DNA of 64,000 bases from DASXZH01 sp036502005. GTDB taxonomy: Bacteria; Armatimonadota; Fimbriimonadia; Fimbriimonadales; Fimbriimonadaceae. The first letter of the stretch is position 1, and each line of letters opens with the position of its first letter. The notes under the pieces are model-generated. The model saw only the letters and a list, made by a program, of their open reading frames with translations, was not told the origin of the DNA and ran no database searches. Below, piece by piece: positions 50,725 through 58,254 of this stretch. Made by a program: the position numbers and the translations under genes. The stretch lies in assembly GCA_036502005.1 (NCBI GenBank), contig DASXZH010000029.1:87263-151262 (forward strand), read 5' to 3'.

Positions 50725-51495
50725 TTATGCTCTTGGCTGAGCCTTCAAAATCTTCTCGACAACCTTCCGAAGCTCCGCTTCGGGAACGGGCCGGTTCCCG
50801 TCCCGATCCAGCATTCGCGCGACCGGCAAGAACTTCGAAAAACCACCCGTTGCGCTATCCAAATCAGCGGCGATATCCAGCATCTGAAGGCCGTCGAATA
50901 AAACTTCATCAAAAGGCCGGGTCTCCCAGGCTCCTTTAGCCCGCGTCAAATATTCGAATAAACCCCGAATCCGCTCCGAGCCGGAACCCGCGCAGGCGTA
51001 AGAATGGTTCTGGAACCGCGCCCCCGCGCCATCAAAGAAATAGACTCCAAAGTCGTCCTTGTTCTTATCGTAAGCGGCCACAATCGGCACAAAAGCGCCG
51101 ATCCCTTGCATAGCAAGGGTCATGTTATTGGAAAGAGCCCGTGAGATCTCCATCAGCTTGCCATCCAAAGACATCTCGTGCTGGGTGATCCGCCGATAGT
51201 ATTTCAACGAATGCTTTAAGAACCGGCAAATCTCCACCGACCGGGCGAAAGCGCCGCTGATAGAAATAACAGTGTAATCGTCCAAGGCCACGATTTTCTC
51301 GGCTTGGTCGTACATGACCAGGTTGCCCGCCGTCGCCCTGCGGTCGGCCAGGTTCAAAATGCCGCCGTTATAACGCAAGGAAAGCACGGTGGTTCCATGA
51401 ACCTCCAACGAGTTGCCATGCGAAGATACAGCCCCGGAGGCACCGGCAGGAAATCCCACCAAGTCGGTGAAAGTCTTTGAGTTGGCTACGATCAT
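50725..51495 (-). CDS. prcB: Proteasome beta subunit (PrcB)
   Basis: The 256-residue protein matches bacterial 20S beta subunits. A 34-residue propeptide ends in HG, so the mature chain would start at Thr35 (TTVLSLRYNGGILNLADRRA). The catalytic set is complete: the N-terminal Thr, Asp in ADRRAT, Lys in DQAEKIV, the Ser in CAGSGSER and the Asp in DLDSATGGF. It degrades proteins tagged by the Pup-like modifier. Its ATG overlaps the ubact stop (ATGA). No alpha subunit (prcA) gene is adjacent, although alpha and beta genes are normally side by side. Confidence 0.93.
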   Translation of the reverse strand: MIVANSKTFTDLVGFPAGASGAVSSHGNSLEVHGTTVLSLRYNGGILNLADRRATAGNLVMYDQAEKIVALDDYTVISISGAFARSVEICRFLKHSLKYYRRITQHEMSLDGKLMEISRALSNNMTLAMQGIGAFVPIVAAYDKNKDDFGVYFFDGAGARFQNHSYACAGSGSERIRGLFEYLTRAKGAWETRPFDEVLFDGLQMLDIAADLDSATGGFSKFLPVARMLDRDGNRPVPEAELRKVVEKILKAQPRA

Positions 51496-51695
51496 TGGCC
51501 TGACCGCTGTCGGTATCGTTTGGCCTGATCTGGGTCGATTTTCTTCATCCGGCGGAGTAACTCATTGCCGCCTTCCGGCTTTGAAACGTCCGGCCGCGAC
51601 GGGCCACTCTCGTCACCTGACTTGCGTTCAGGCTCACGAGTAAGCGGCTTCGTTAATCGATCTTCGCCTTGGAAGAGCTGATTTCTTGTATCCAT
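51492..51695 (-). CDS. UBact, Pup-like protein modifier
   Basis: This 67-residue, strongly polar protein has the features of UBact, the ubiquitin-like modifier of Gram-negative bacteria: an unstructured N-terminus, SRPDVSKPEGGNELLRRMKK, and the C-terminus IDPDQAKRYRQRSGQ. The final Gln would need deamidation to Glu by Dop before conjugation, as for mycobacterial Pup. It overlaps the end of dop by 43 bases and prcB by four, so the three are translationally coupled. Actinobacterial Pup ends GGQ, whereas here the ending is SGQ. Confidence 0.9.
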   Translation of the reverse strand: MDTRNQLFQGEDRLTKPLTREPERKSGDESGPSRPDVSKPEGGNELLRRMKKIDPDQAKRYRQRSGQ

Positions 51696-53176
51696 TTTAT
51701 GAATGTTCCTACGTCTTGCGCCTCATCGAGTTGCGCCGGATAAACCTGATCCGGCTCCAAAAGAACCTCAATATCTTTATTATCATCCCGAAAGACGATG
51801 GACCGCCAACTTAAGCTGACAACCGACTCCTTAAACTTGCTTACGGCCATGCCCCGCGCCATTGCTCTCGTCCCTTCTCTGTTTTGCTTAAGGCATTCTT
51901 GCAACGTTTCCATAGAGGGAGATGACTCAACGGCATCCATTTCTAGTAAGGCGAAATAAAGCCCTTCGGCAGGGTCGATGTTGTGATATTCCAAGTCGAA
52001 AGCGCGTAAGGATGGATCGTTCCAATCGCTCCCTTCCTCCGCCATGAAATGCTCTAGCATCTTCTTTTTGGCCGCCCAGTCTACAGAGCGGGAAAAGCGT
52101 TCCGGGCATTCGGTTAGATCCTGTAGCAACTGCCGGCATTCGCCGATCAAATCAAACGCTTCGGCTTCCGGTGTGCCCATGTCGAAACCTGGCCTCAGGC
52201 CAAAAACGGCTTCCGCTGCCGAAAAATAGGATTCTAAAATTTCTTGGGCGGTAGTCCAGCTTCCGCCTTCCAGTTGAACCTCAAACTTATAACTCTCATC
52301 CCGGCTGATGTTCTGGAAAGCCTCAACCGGGTTCTTCAGCTTCCAAAGAGGAGCTTCTTTCGTCATCTCCAAGGCGAGGGCAAGTTTAACTAACCCAACT
52401 TTGCGAGCCGTGCAGGAAGGGATCATGTTGGCATCCCCGCTAATTATGTGAACCCTTATCCAATCGCGAGGGTCGGCGTGGGCCTCGTCGCGGGTGTTAA
52501 AAACTGGCCTTCTAAACAGAGTCTCGGTATTGAACGACTCCACAAAGAAATCCGCCCTCTGGCTAAGCTGGTAAGCACATGATTGGCCCTTCTCCGCCCC
52601 TACTTTGCCCGCACCGGTGAGAATCTGGCGGGATACCAGCATTGGCGTTACGGCGCCATAAATGCGCTCAAACCCGACTGCACGCGGCATCGAGTAGCTT
52701 TCGTGGGTTCCGTAACTGGCCCCATGAAAATCGGTGTTGTTTTTATAAACGGAAACTTTGCGGTCAGTCTCTCGCTCCATAACCTTGGCCGTATCCAAAA
52801 GAACGATCTCGCCTGCTGCATCTTGAACCGAAAGCTCTTTTGTGCCCCAGCATTCTGGCGTTGAATACTCGGGGTGCCCGTGATCGTTGTAAAACCGAGC
52901 CCCATTGGGCAAAACGCGGTCTGATCTAATATCGGGGTCGCTAGAGCGAAAAACGCCCGAATCGAACTTGGCATCTATTGGATCGACCTGGAGTCGTGAG
53001 ACTGAAAAACCGCGCAAATCGGCGCGAGGCGATTCGTAGCGATAATCCCAACCGGCAAAGTGCGGGCCTGGGTAAGCCCGCACAAAGGCGGTTGCGTCGT
53101 CTACCTGCTCTTCGGCACCTCTTCCTTCAATGAAGAGCCCGTACTCCGTTTCGATCCCCGCAAGGATCTTTAACAT
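51653..53176 (-). CDS. dop: Dop, Pup deamidase/depupylase
   Basis: The 507-residue protein belongs to the Dop/PafA carboxylate-amine ligase fold. It is Dop rather than PafA because it has the Dop-loop segment WDYRYESPRADLRGFSVSR (about residues 43-61), which PafA lacks. Other parts are GIETEYGLF (nucleotide site), NDHGHPEYSTPEC with likely nucleophile Asp98, YKNNTDFHGASYGTHESYSM, GAGKVGAEKGQSCAYQLSQR and FNTRDEAHADPRDWIRVHII. It deamidates the UBact C-terminal Gln and removes the tag. No PafA ligase gene is present in the window. The ATG abuts the preceding stop codon. Confidence 0.92.
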   Translation of the reverse strand: MLKILAGIETEYGLFIEGRGAEEQVDDATAFVRAYPGPHFAGWDYRYESPRADLRGFSVSRLQVDPIDAKFDSGVFRSSDPDIRSDRVLPNGARFYNDHGHPEYSTPECWGTKELSVQDAAGEIVLLDTAKVMERETDRKVSVYKNNTDFHGASYGTHESYSMPRAVGFERIYGAVTPMLVSRQILTGAGKVGAEKGQSCAYQLSQRADFFVESFNTETLFRRPVFNTRDEAHADPRDWIRVHIISGDANMIPSCTARKVGLVKLALALEMTKEAPLWKLKNPVEAFQNISRDESYKFEVQLEGGSWTTAQEILESYFSAAEAVFGLRPGFDMGTPEAEAFDLIGECRQLLQDLTECPERFSRSVDWAAKKKMLEHFMAEEGSDWNDPSLRAFDLEYHNIDPAEGLYFALLEMDAVESSPSMETLQECLKQNREGTRAMARGMAVSKFKESVVSLSWRSIVFRDDNKDIEVLLEPDQVYPAQLDEAQDVGTFIKWIQEISSSKAKID

Positions 53177-54526
53177 CTACACTCGATATACGAACAATCG
53201 GCCCGTAGAAGTGATACCGCTCGGCGTTCCACTTGTAACCGTGTAGTTGCCGGAGCGAACAAACTGCCACCATGAACCAGATTTCGAGACCGGGGCCCCG
53301 CTCGTATTGGAAAGGCCACTAAGTGTTCCGGAAATCTTGCCAGCTACCGAACCTGGCTCTAGGTCACTGATCGGAAACGCGTTGAAGGTAGCCGCGCCAC
53401 CTGTGCCGGTGTAGTTCAGAGTGCCGAAATACATATTCGTAATCACACCGCCGCTGCGTGTGATAATCGCCAGCTCCTGAGTAGCAAGATCCTGCTGTCC
53501 GGGGAACGTGATCATTACCGTGCTATCCGTAGCCGTCACGCGTGAACTCTGGTCGAACCACTCACCTTCGAGGGCGGTGATCGAACCCGGATTGACGCTC
53601 AACGTGCTGGGATTGGGCTGTGTTACCTGATAAGACGCGACTCCGACCACAGGATCGATTCCCTTGTAGGTTCCAGGCAACGCTCCGTAAGGAGTCAGAA
53701 CTTCAAATCCAGTGCTGGTTTTGTTACTGGACGGCGTGTTCTGGCCTTCCGCAAAGAAGTCTCCGCTGATAAATATTCTGCCCGCCGTTCCAGGGAAGTT
53801 TGTAAATGCAGGTCGGCTTGCCACGTGGCTAATATCAAACGAGAGGTAGTCAGAAAGGAACCCATCGATTTTTCCATCCTGCGGATTCACGTTTGCTGTA
53901 TCAAAAATAGCGTTCTGGAAGGAGGGAGGATTGGTTGTAAAATCCCAGGTCGAGCTATTAATATAAACTTGAAGTGCCGTGGATCGACCGGGGAACGTGG
54001 TGATATTCATCTGTCCCGGGAAGCTATAGGCAAAAGGACCATTAAAGGTCTGGCCGCCCGTGCCGTTAATTTGGAGATTGCTAAAATCCATGTCCATTCG
54101 CGAGAAGTAGCGGCTGTTAACGGATGCGCCGGTCCCCGGATAGGGCACATGGGCGCCCACGATTTCGTTCACGGGATCAAACGTTTCTAGCCCAATACTT
54201 AGCTGTGGCTCTTCTGGGTTTTCATTATTAGTGCTGATGCCGGTACTGTCATAGAAAAGAATGTTGAACAGATTTGCGGTGAAACCCGTTATTTGACGGC
54301 CCGAACCTGGCAAGAAGTAAACATCTACGACCCCCTCAGGCTCTGGCACAAGATTGCCAACGGAACTGAGTGGATTGGGAATGGTAATTCCCTGCGCGCT
54401 TCGTCCAGTAGTTCCGGTGGTGCCGGTTGTTCCGGTGGTAGTAGTGCCGCCAGATCCGGATCCGGATCCGCCGCATCCAATGACTCCAATAGCAACACAA
54501 ACAAAAAGAAGGGGCCACTTCCTCAA
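53177..54526 (-). CDS. Lipoprotein encoded directly upstream of dop
   Basis: A TTG at 54526 with AGAGGTG nine bases before it gives MRKWPLLFVCVAIGVIGC, a lipoprotein signal; a GTG four codons upstream is the alternative. The mature protein begins GGSGSGSGGTTTTGTTGTTG and continues as a ~400-residue beta-rich domain (DVYFLPGSGRQITGFTANLF, MDMDFSNLQINGTGGQTFNG, GRIFISGDFFAEGQ) with no cysteine pairs or catalytic motif visible. Its TAG touches the dop ATG, so it shares the operon. An outer-membrane lipoprotein beside a cytosolic proteasome cluster is unusual; its role is unknown. Confidence 0.75.
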   Translation of the reverse strand: MRKWPLLFVCVAIGVIGCGGSGSGSGGTTTTGTTGTTGTTGRSAQGITIPNPLSSVGNLVPEPEGVVDVYFLPGSGRQITGFTANLFNILFYDSTGISTNNENPEEPQLSIGLETFDPVNEIVGAHVPYPGTGASVNSRYFSRMDMDFSNLQINGTGGQTFNGPFAYSFPGQMNITTFPGRSTALQVYINSSTWDFTTNPPSFQNAIFDTANVNPQDGKIDGFLSDYLSFDISHVASRPAFTNFPGTAGRIFISGDFFAEGQNTPSSNKTSTGFEVLTPYGALPGTYKGIDPVVGVASYQVTQPNPSTLSVNPGSITALEGEWFDQSSRVTATDSTVMITFPGQQDLATQELAIITRSGGVITNMYFGTLNYTGTGGAATFNAFPISDLEPGSVAGKISGTLSGLSNTSGAPVSKSGSWWQFVRSGNYTVTSGTPSGITSTGRLFVYRV

Positions 54527-54567
54527 AATTTCAATCACCTCTAAGACGCCACGGTCGAAATCGTTGT

Positions 54568-54573
54568 AGTATA
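54568..54573 (-). promoter_or_regulatory. Candidate -10 box (TATACT) for the lipoprotein-dop-ubact-prcB operon
   Basis: TATACT on the minus strand lies about 42 bases before the TTG start. No clear -35 was found at normal spacing. Confidence 0.3.
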
Positions 54574-54721
54574 GCAGGCATAGCCGCTCACCTTACCATG
54601 GACGTCTTATGACGTTCAATAAGTTGGAAAGCACGCTCTTTTTCTTTGAGCACTTTTTAGTACAAATCCTCGAACCCACGGCGCGGTTCGGATTTTACCT
54701 TGTGCCCTGCATGAATCCAAC

Positions 54722-54976
54722 TTAATCTTTCTTATGCATGTTATCGGACGGTATCGGCTGACTATATTTGTGGCTGCGGTAGCTTACGCCGCCAAAAACC
54801 GACACTGCCAAGAGAAGCGCCAGCCATAGGGCTGCGTAGTTTGGAGCCAACATCATCAGCATCAACATGGAGAAGTCAATAACAGATATTAGAGCAAACG
54901 CCACGTACCACATGGGCCGGGTCGTGTCTCTGACGAGAATGTCGGAATCCCTGGAGTTTAAGGTGTTTTGTCTCAT
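54722..54976 (-). CDS. Small two-span membrane protein
   Basis: The 84-residue product has two membrane spans, WYVAFALISVIDFSMLMLMM and YAALWLALLLAVSVFGGVSY, with polar ends. An inverted repeat GTCTCA-TATCTAT-TGAGAC (54970-54988) covers the start codon. No family recognised; the two-span pattern and spacing from neighbours support it. Confidence 0.55.
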   Translation of the reverse strand: MRQNTLNSRDSDILVRDTTRPMWYVAFALISVIDFSMLMLMMLAPNYAALWLALLLAVSVFGGVSYRSHKYSQPIPSDNMHKKD

Positions 54977-54988
54977 ATCTATTGAGAC
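54970..54988. promoter_or_regulatory. Inverted repeat over the start codon of the two-span membrane protein
   Basis: GTCTCA (54970-54975) and TGAGAC (54983-54988) pair with a seven-base loop that contains the start codon region. It may be an operator or a start-masking hairpin. Confidence 0.35.
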
Positions 54989-55035
54989 TTCTATCTAGGC
55001 TCGGCGGATAGGCGTTGGTTTTAATGACACAGGAT

Positions 55036-55113
55036 GTGATAAGTGAAAAGTGACAGGTGATAGGTGATAGGTCGGGACATAATCCTTTCACCTCTCACCT
55101 TTCACCTATCACC
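55036..55113. repeat. Inverted-repeat element with GTGATAGG/GTGAAAAG-unit arms
   Basis: GTGATAAGTGAAAAGTGACA and following GGTGATAGGTGATAGG form the left arm; CCTTTCACCTCTCACCTTTC and ACCTATCACC form the right arm (55084-55113). The right arm overlaps the last codons of the acetyltransferase gene, so the repeat encodes the end of that protein. A related tract lies at 35771-35799. Confidence 0.7.
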
Positions 55114-55631
55114 TTCAAGACCTTGCTAAGAATAACGCTGTTGTAGTTCACGGGCTCCCATTTCATTATTGCCACGTTTCTAAACCCGAGTTTTTCGTAG
55201 TAGGCGATCAGATGCAGTGCGCCTTCGGCGGTATCGCAGGCAATTTCCCTTGCTCCCAATTCACGGCCGCGGTCCTCCACCCTCTTAATAAGGTGTGTTC
55301 CGATTCCATGGCACTGGAGGCTGCCCGCAACCCCGAACTGGCCGAAAACAACTATGTCCTCTCGCTGATAAATCTCGGGAAGCTCCGACTTTCCTGCATA
55401 AGTGGGATCGGGCTTACGTAGGGTGATACAACCGACAACTTGCCCTTTGATCTCCGCTAAGAAAGTTTCGCCCAGTGAGCACCGGAACGCCGTAAGTTCC
55501 GCATTTTGGGTTGCCGCCACATAGTGAAGACCCATGTCGGCAAGGGGCTTGTACGCGGCGTTTAGAAGCGCAGTTAGCTCTTCAAATAAATCGTCTTGGC
55601 GCATCATGCGGATCGTAAAATCGAGCAGCAA
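55095..55631 (-). CDS. GNAT-family N-acetyltransferase
   Basis: Starting at a TTG (55631), the 178-residue protein has FTIRMMRQDDLFEELTALLN, GETFLAEIKGQVVGCITLRK, and the acetyl-CoA loop FGVAGSLQCHGIGTHLIKRV (Q-x-x-G-I-G type), ending with YYEKLGFRNVAIMKWEPVNY. The substrate is not evident. The final residues KVIGER and the stop codon come from a repeat arm. It is the last gene of a four-gene run, 23 bases after the photolyase. Confidence 0.85.
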   Translation of the reverse strand: MLLDFTIRMMRQDDLFEELTALLNAAYKPLADMGLHYVAATQNAELTAFRCSLGETFLAEIKGQVVGCITLRKPDPTYAGKSELPEIYQREDIVVFGQFGVAGSLQCHGIGTHLIKRVEDRGRELGAREIACDTAEGALHLIAYYEKLGFRNVAIMKWEPVNYNSVILSKVLKVIGER

Positions 55632-55654
55632 TAGCCACAGTTTAACTTGGCATC

Positions 55655-57070
55655 CTACTTTGAAATACTCGCGAGTGCGCTTAGTGCTCGTTTGCGGGCG
55701 AAATCGTGGTCCACGATTCGCTCGGGGTAGGTCTCCCCAATTCGAATCCCCGCCGCTTCCAAATCAAATGACGGGGCGTTCCACGGGTGGTGTATCCACT
55801 TGGCATCCAGTTCCTTTAGCTCAGGCACCCACTGCTTTACGTAAGCGCCGTCCGGATCAAACTTTTCACCTTGCTTAACCGGATTAAATATCCTGAAGTA
55901 AGGCGCCGCATCCACGCCGCAGCCCGAGGTCCATTGCCAGCCCATCGTATTGTTGGCAAGATCAGCATCCACGAGCGTGTCCCAAAACCAGCGAGCGCCT
56001 TCCTGCCAAGGCAGCAACAGATCTTTAACCAAGAATGAGGCAACAACCATCCGCACTCGGTTGTGCATGTATCCCGTATGCCAAAGCTGCCTCATGCCGG
56101 CATCGACTAAGGGAAACCCCGTTTGTCCTTTTTGCCACGAAGTAAGGAGCGCTTGATCTTTTTCCCAAGGGAAGTTTTGAAATCTCTTATCGAGGGGCGT
56201 CAAAGGCGTTTCAGGATTGTGAAAGAGCGTGTAGTAGGAGAATTCCCTCCAGACCAACTGTCGTAAGAAACCTTCGGCTGCAATATCGCCGCTATTCAGT
56301 TGACTCACTATTTGGCGCGGGCCGATCTCGCCGAAATGGAGATGGGGAGATAGCCTTGATACTCCGTCCAAATCGGGTCGCTCACGACCCTTTAAATAGC
56401 CGCCAAGCTTCTTTTCAAAAGCTTTTAGAGCCTTACTCGCTCCCTTTTCGCCCGGAGACCAGCTTTCGACAAAACCAGCAGCCCAGTTGATTTTAGGCAA
56501 CAACTTGAGGTCTTCGATTTTGTGCGAACTTATAGATCCCTTGAAGCGAGGGAGGGTCTTAGGCGCGTCAAAAGCCGACTCAGGAAATCCATGGTTTAGG
56601 CAAGCTTTATAGTAGGGAGTAAACACCTTAAAGTTTCCGCCCGACTGGTTTCGGATCTGCGACGGATCAAATAGTAGGCTTGAGTTGAACGACTTAAGCT
56701 CTAAATCCTTCACGAATGAGGCCCTTTCCAATTCTTGTTCCTGCTGCATCGCTGCCGGCTCATATCTGCTATTGAAATAGATCGCTCCGGCATTAACCTC
56801 CTTGGCTAATGCGGCTAGCTTTTCGGCAACCCCACCGATTCGGATTGTTAGTGATGGGCCACGCTTTTCAAGTTCGGATTGCAACGAGGTCAAAGACTGA
56901 TGGAGCCACCATCTTGAAGCAGCTCCTAGGGGCCAATCTCCCTCGTCTTTTTCTGACCAAATATAAACAGGAATGATCGGCTCTCCGCGTTCCAGCGCCG
57001 CTTCCAAAGCGGCGTTGTCATCTAATCTCAAATCCTGCCTAAACCAAAGAATGGTGGGGGATGAGCGCAT
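55655..57070 (-). CDS. phr: Class I deoxyribodipyrimidine photolyase
   Basis: The 471-residue protein has the N-terminal antenna domain (TILWFRQDLRLDDNAALEAA, IIPVYIWSEKDEGDWPLGAA) and the FAD domain with FGEIGPRQIVSQLNSG, VWREFSYYTLFHNPETPLTP, FPLVDAGMRQLWHTGYMHNR, VRMVVASFLVKDLLLPWQEG and DADLANNTMGWQWTSGCGVD. The Asn/Trp-rich MGWQWTSGCG segment is typical of CPD photolyases. It repairs UV-made pyrimidine dimers in light. Presence fits a surface-dwelling, sunlit habitat. Confidence 0.93.
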   Translation of the reverse strand: MRSSPTILWFRQDLRLDDNAALEAALERGEPIIPVYIWSEKDEGDWPLGAASRWWLHQSLTSLQSELEKRGPSLTIRIGGVAEKLAALAKEVNAGAIYFNSRYEPAAMQQEQELERASFVKDLELKSFNSSLLFDPSQIRNQSGGNFKVFTPYYKACLNHGFPESAFDAPKTLPRFKGSISSHKIEDLKLLPKINWAAGFVESWSPGEKGASKALKAFEKKLGGYLKGRERPDLDGVSRLSPHLHFGEIGPRQIVSQLNSGDIAAEGFLRQLVWREFSYYTLFHNPETPLTPLDKRFQNFPWEKDQALLTSWQKGQTGFPLVDAGMRQLWHTGYMHNRVRMVVASFLVKDLLLPWQEGARWFWDTLVDADLANNTMGWQWTSGCGVDAAPYFRIFNPVKQGEKFDPDGAYVKQWVPELKELDAKWIHHPWNAPSFDLEAAGIRIGETYPERIVDHDFARKRALSALASISK

Positions 57071-57078
57071 GCCTTAGC

Positions 57079-58254
57079 TTAACTTGTATAGAAGGGCGAC
57101 GTGGTTAGTTGCCCTTCCGGAATAATGGCCAAGTCAGGCGGTAAATCATGAACGCTCGTGATGCCGCACAGTGCCATTGTTTCGTCTAATTCCCCCTTGA
57201 GGAAACAGAGAGCCATTTCTACACCTTCTTGTCCCCGCGCACCAAGCGCATAGCCAATGGGCCGGCCGATTAAGCAAGCGTCTGCGCCGAGTGCGAGCAT
57301 TTTCAGAATATCGATACCTGTTCTCACGCCGCTATCCACAAAAACTTGGGATCGGCCATTTACCGCGTTGACGATCGATGGCAGCATCGCGGTAGTTGAA
57401 GCTGCCCCATCGACCTGACGTCCTCCGTGGTTTGAAACTGAAACGGCATCTACCCCCATATCAGCAAGGGTTCTAGCGTCGTCCGGATGCAGAACGCCCT
57501 TAACCACGAACTTCCCACCCCAGCGGTTTCTTACCCACTCAACATCTTTTGTGCTTAAACTCGGATCCCACTGGTTTTCAAGCCATTCGGTGGCTGTGAA
57601 AATATTTCGGCATTCCTTCACCTCGCTTTTTAGATTGCCAAAAGTCCAATGTTTGCTGTGAAGCATGCCCAATCCCCACCAGGGCTTGAACAGAGTCTCT
57701 ATCACATTTGTAAAGTTAGGCTTTGGCGGGGCAGTAAGCCCGCCTTTTACTTCGCTGTGCCGCCTGCTTCTAACGTGGACATCCATGCTCAGCACCAAGG
57801 CAGAACAGCCGGCCGCTTTTGCACGGTCTATCAGTGACGCACTTACACCACGGTCTTTGGTGAGATAGAGCTGAAACCAAAACGGCGCGTTAGCGGCCTT
57901 CGCCACGTCTTCCATGGAATCTATGGACAGCGTGCTCAAACAGAACGGAATACCCGCATCTCTTGCGGCGATTGCAGCATGGATTTCACCATTTGGTGAG
58001 AAGATTCCTTCCGCCCCCATGGGCGCGATTACGGCGGGAAATGAGACATCTGTCCCAAGTAGGGTTGTTGCCGTCGACCGCATAGAAACATCGTTCAGAA
58101 CTTTCGCCCGAAGCTGGATCTTATGCAAATCGCTAGTATTACGGCGCAAAGTCTCTTCCTGATAGGCACCGCGTTCCAAGTAATCAAATATAAACCCGGG
58201 CAAGCGCCTTTTGGCCGCCGCTCGCAGATCGTCAACGTCAGTGATGGTGCTCAT
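57079..58254 (-). CDS. lldD: FMN-dependent alpha-hydroxy-acid dehydrogenase (L-lactate dehydrogenase type)
   Basis: The 391-residue TIM-barrel flavoprotein has GFIFDYLERGAYQEETLRRN, FPAVIAPMGAEGIFSPNGEI, FWFQLYLTKDRGVSASLIDR, the substrate/proton-acceptor loop VSNHGGRQVDGAAST and the FMN phosphate site DSGVRTGIDILKMLALGADA. It oxidises L-lactate or another 2-hydroxy acid, probably passing electrons to the quinone pool. Its ATG overlaps the stop of the FAD/Fe-S oxidase gene; pairing with that enzyme suggests use of both lactate isomers or hydroxyacids. Confidence 0.9.
   Translation of the reverse strand: MSTITDVDDLRAAAKRRLPGFIFDYLERGAYQEETLRRNTSDLHKIQLRAKVLNDVSMRSTATTLLGTDVSFPAVIAPMGAEGIFSPNGEIHAAIAARDAGIPFCLSTLSIDSMEDVAKAANAPFWFQLYLTKDRGVSASLIDRAKAAGCSALVLSMDVHVRSRRHSEVKGGLTAPPKPNFTNVIETLFKPWWGLGMLHSKHWTFGNLKSEVKECRNIFTATEWLENQWDPSLSTKDVEWVRNRWGGKFVVKGVLHPDDARTLADMGVDAVSVSNHGGRQVDGAASTTAMLPSIVNAVNGRSQVFVDSGVRTGIDILKMLALGADACLIGRPIGYALGARGQEGVEMALCFLKGELDETMALCGITSVHDLPPDLAIIPEGQLTTSPFYTS

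Noticed and set aside
51653..53176. Considered as PafA ligase
   Set aside because: The WDYRYESP...RGF Dop-loop segment is present, which identifies Dop rather than PafA.
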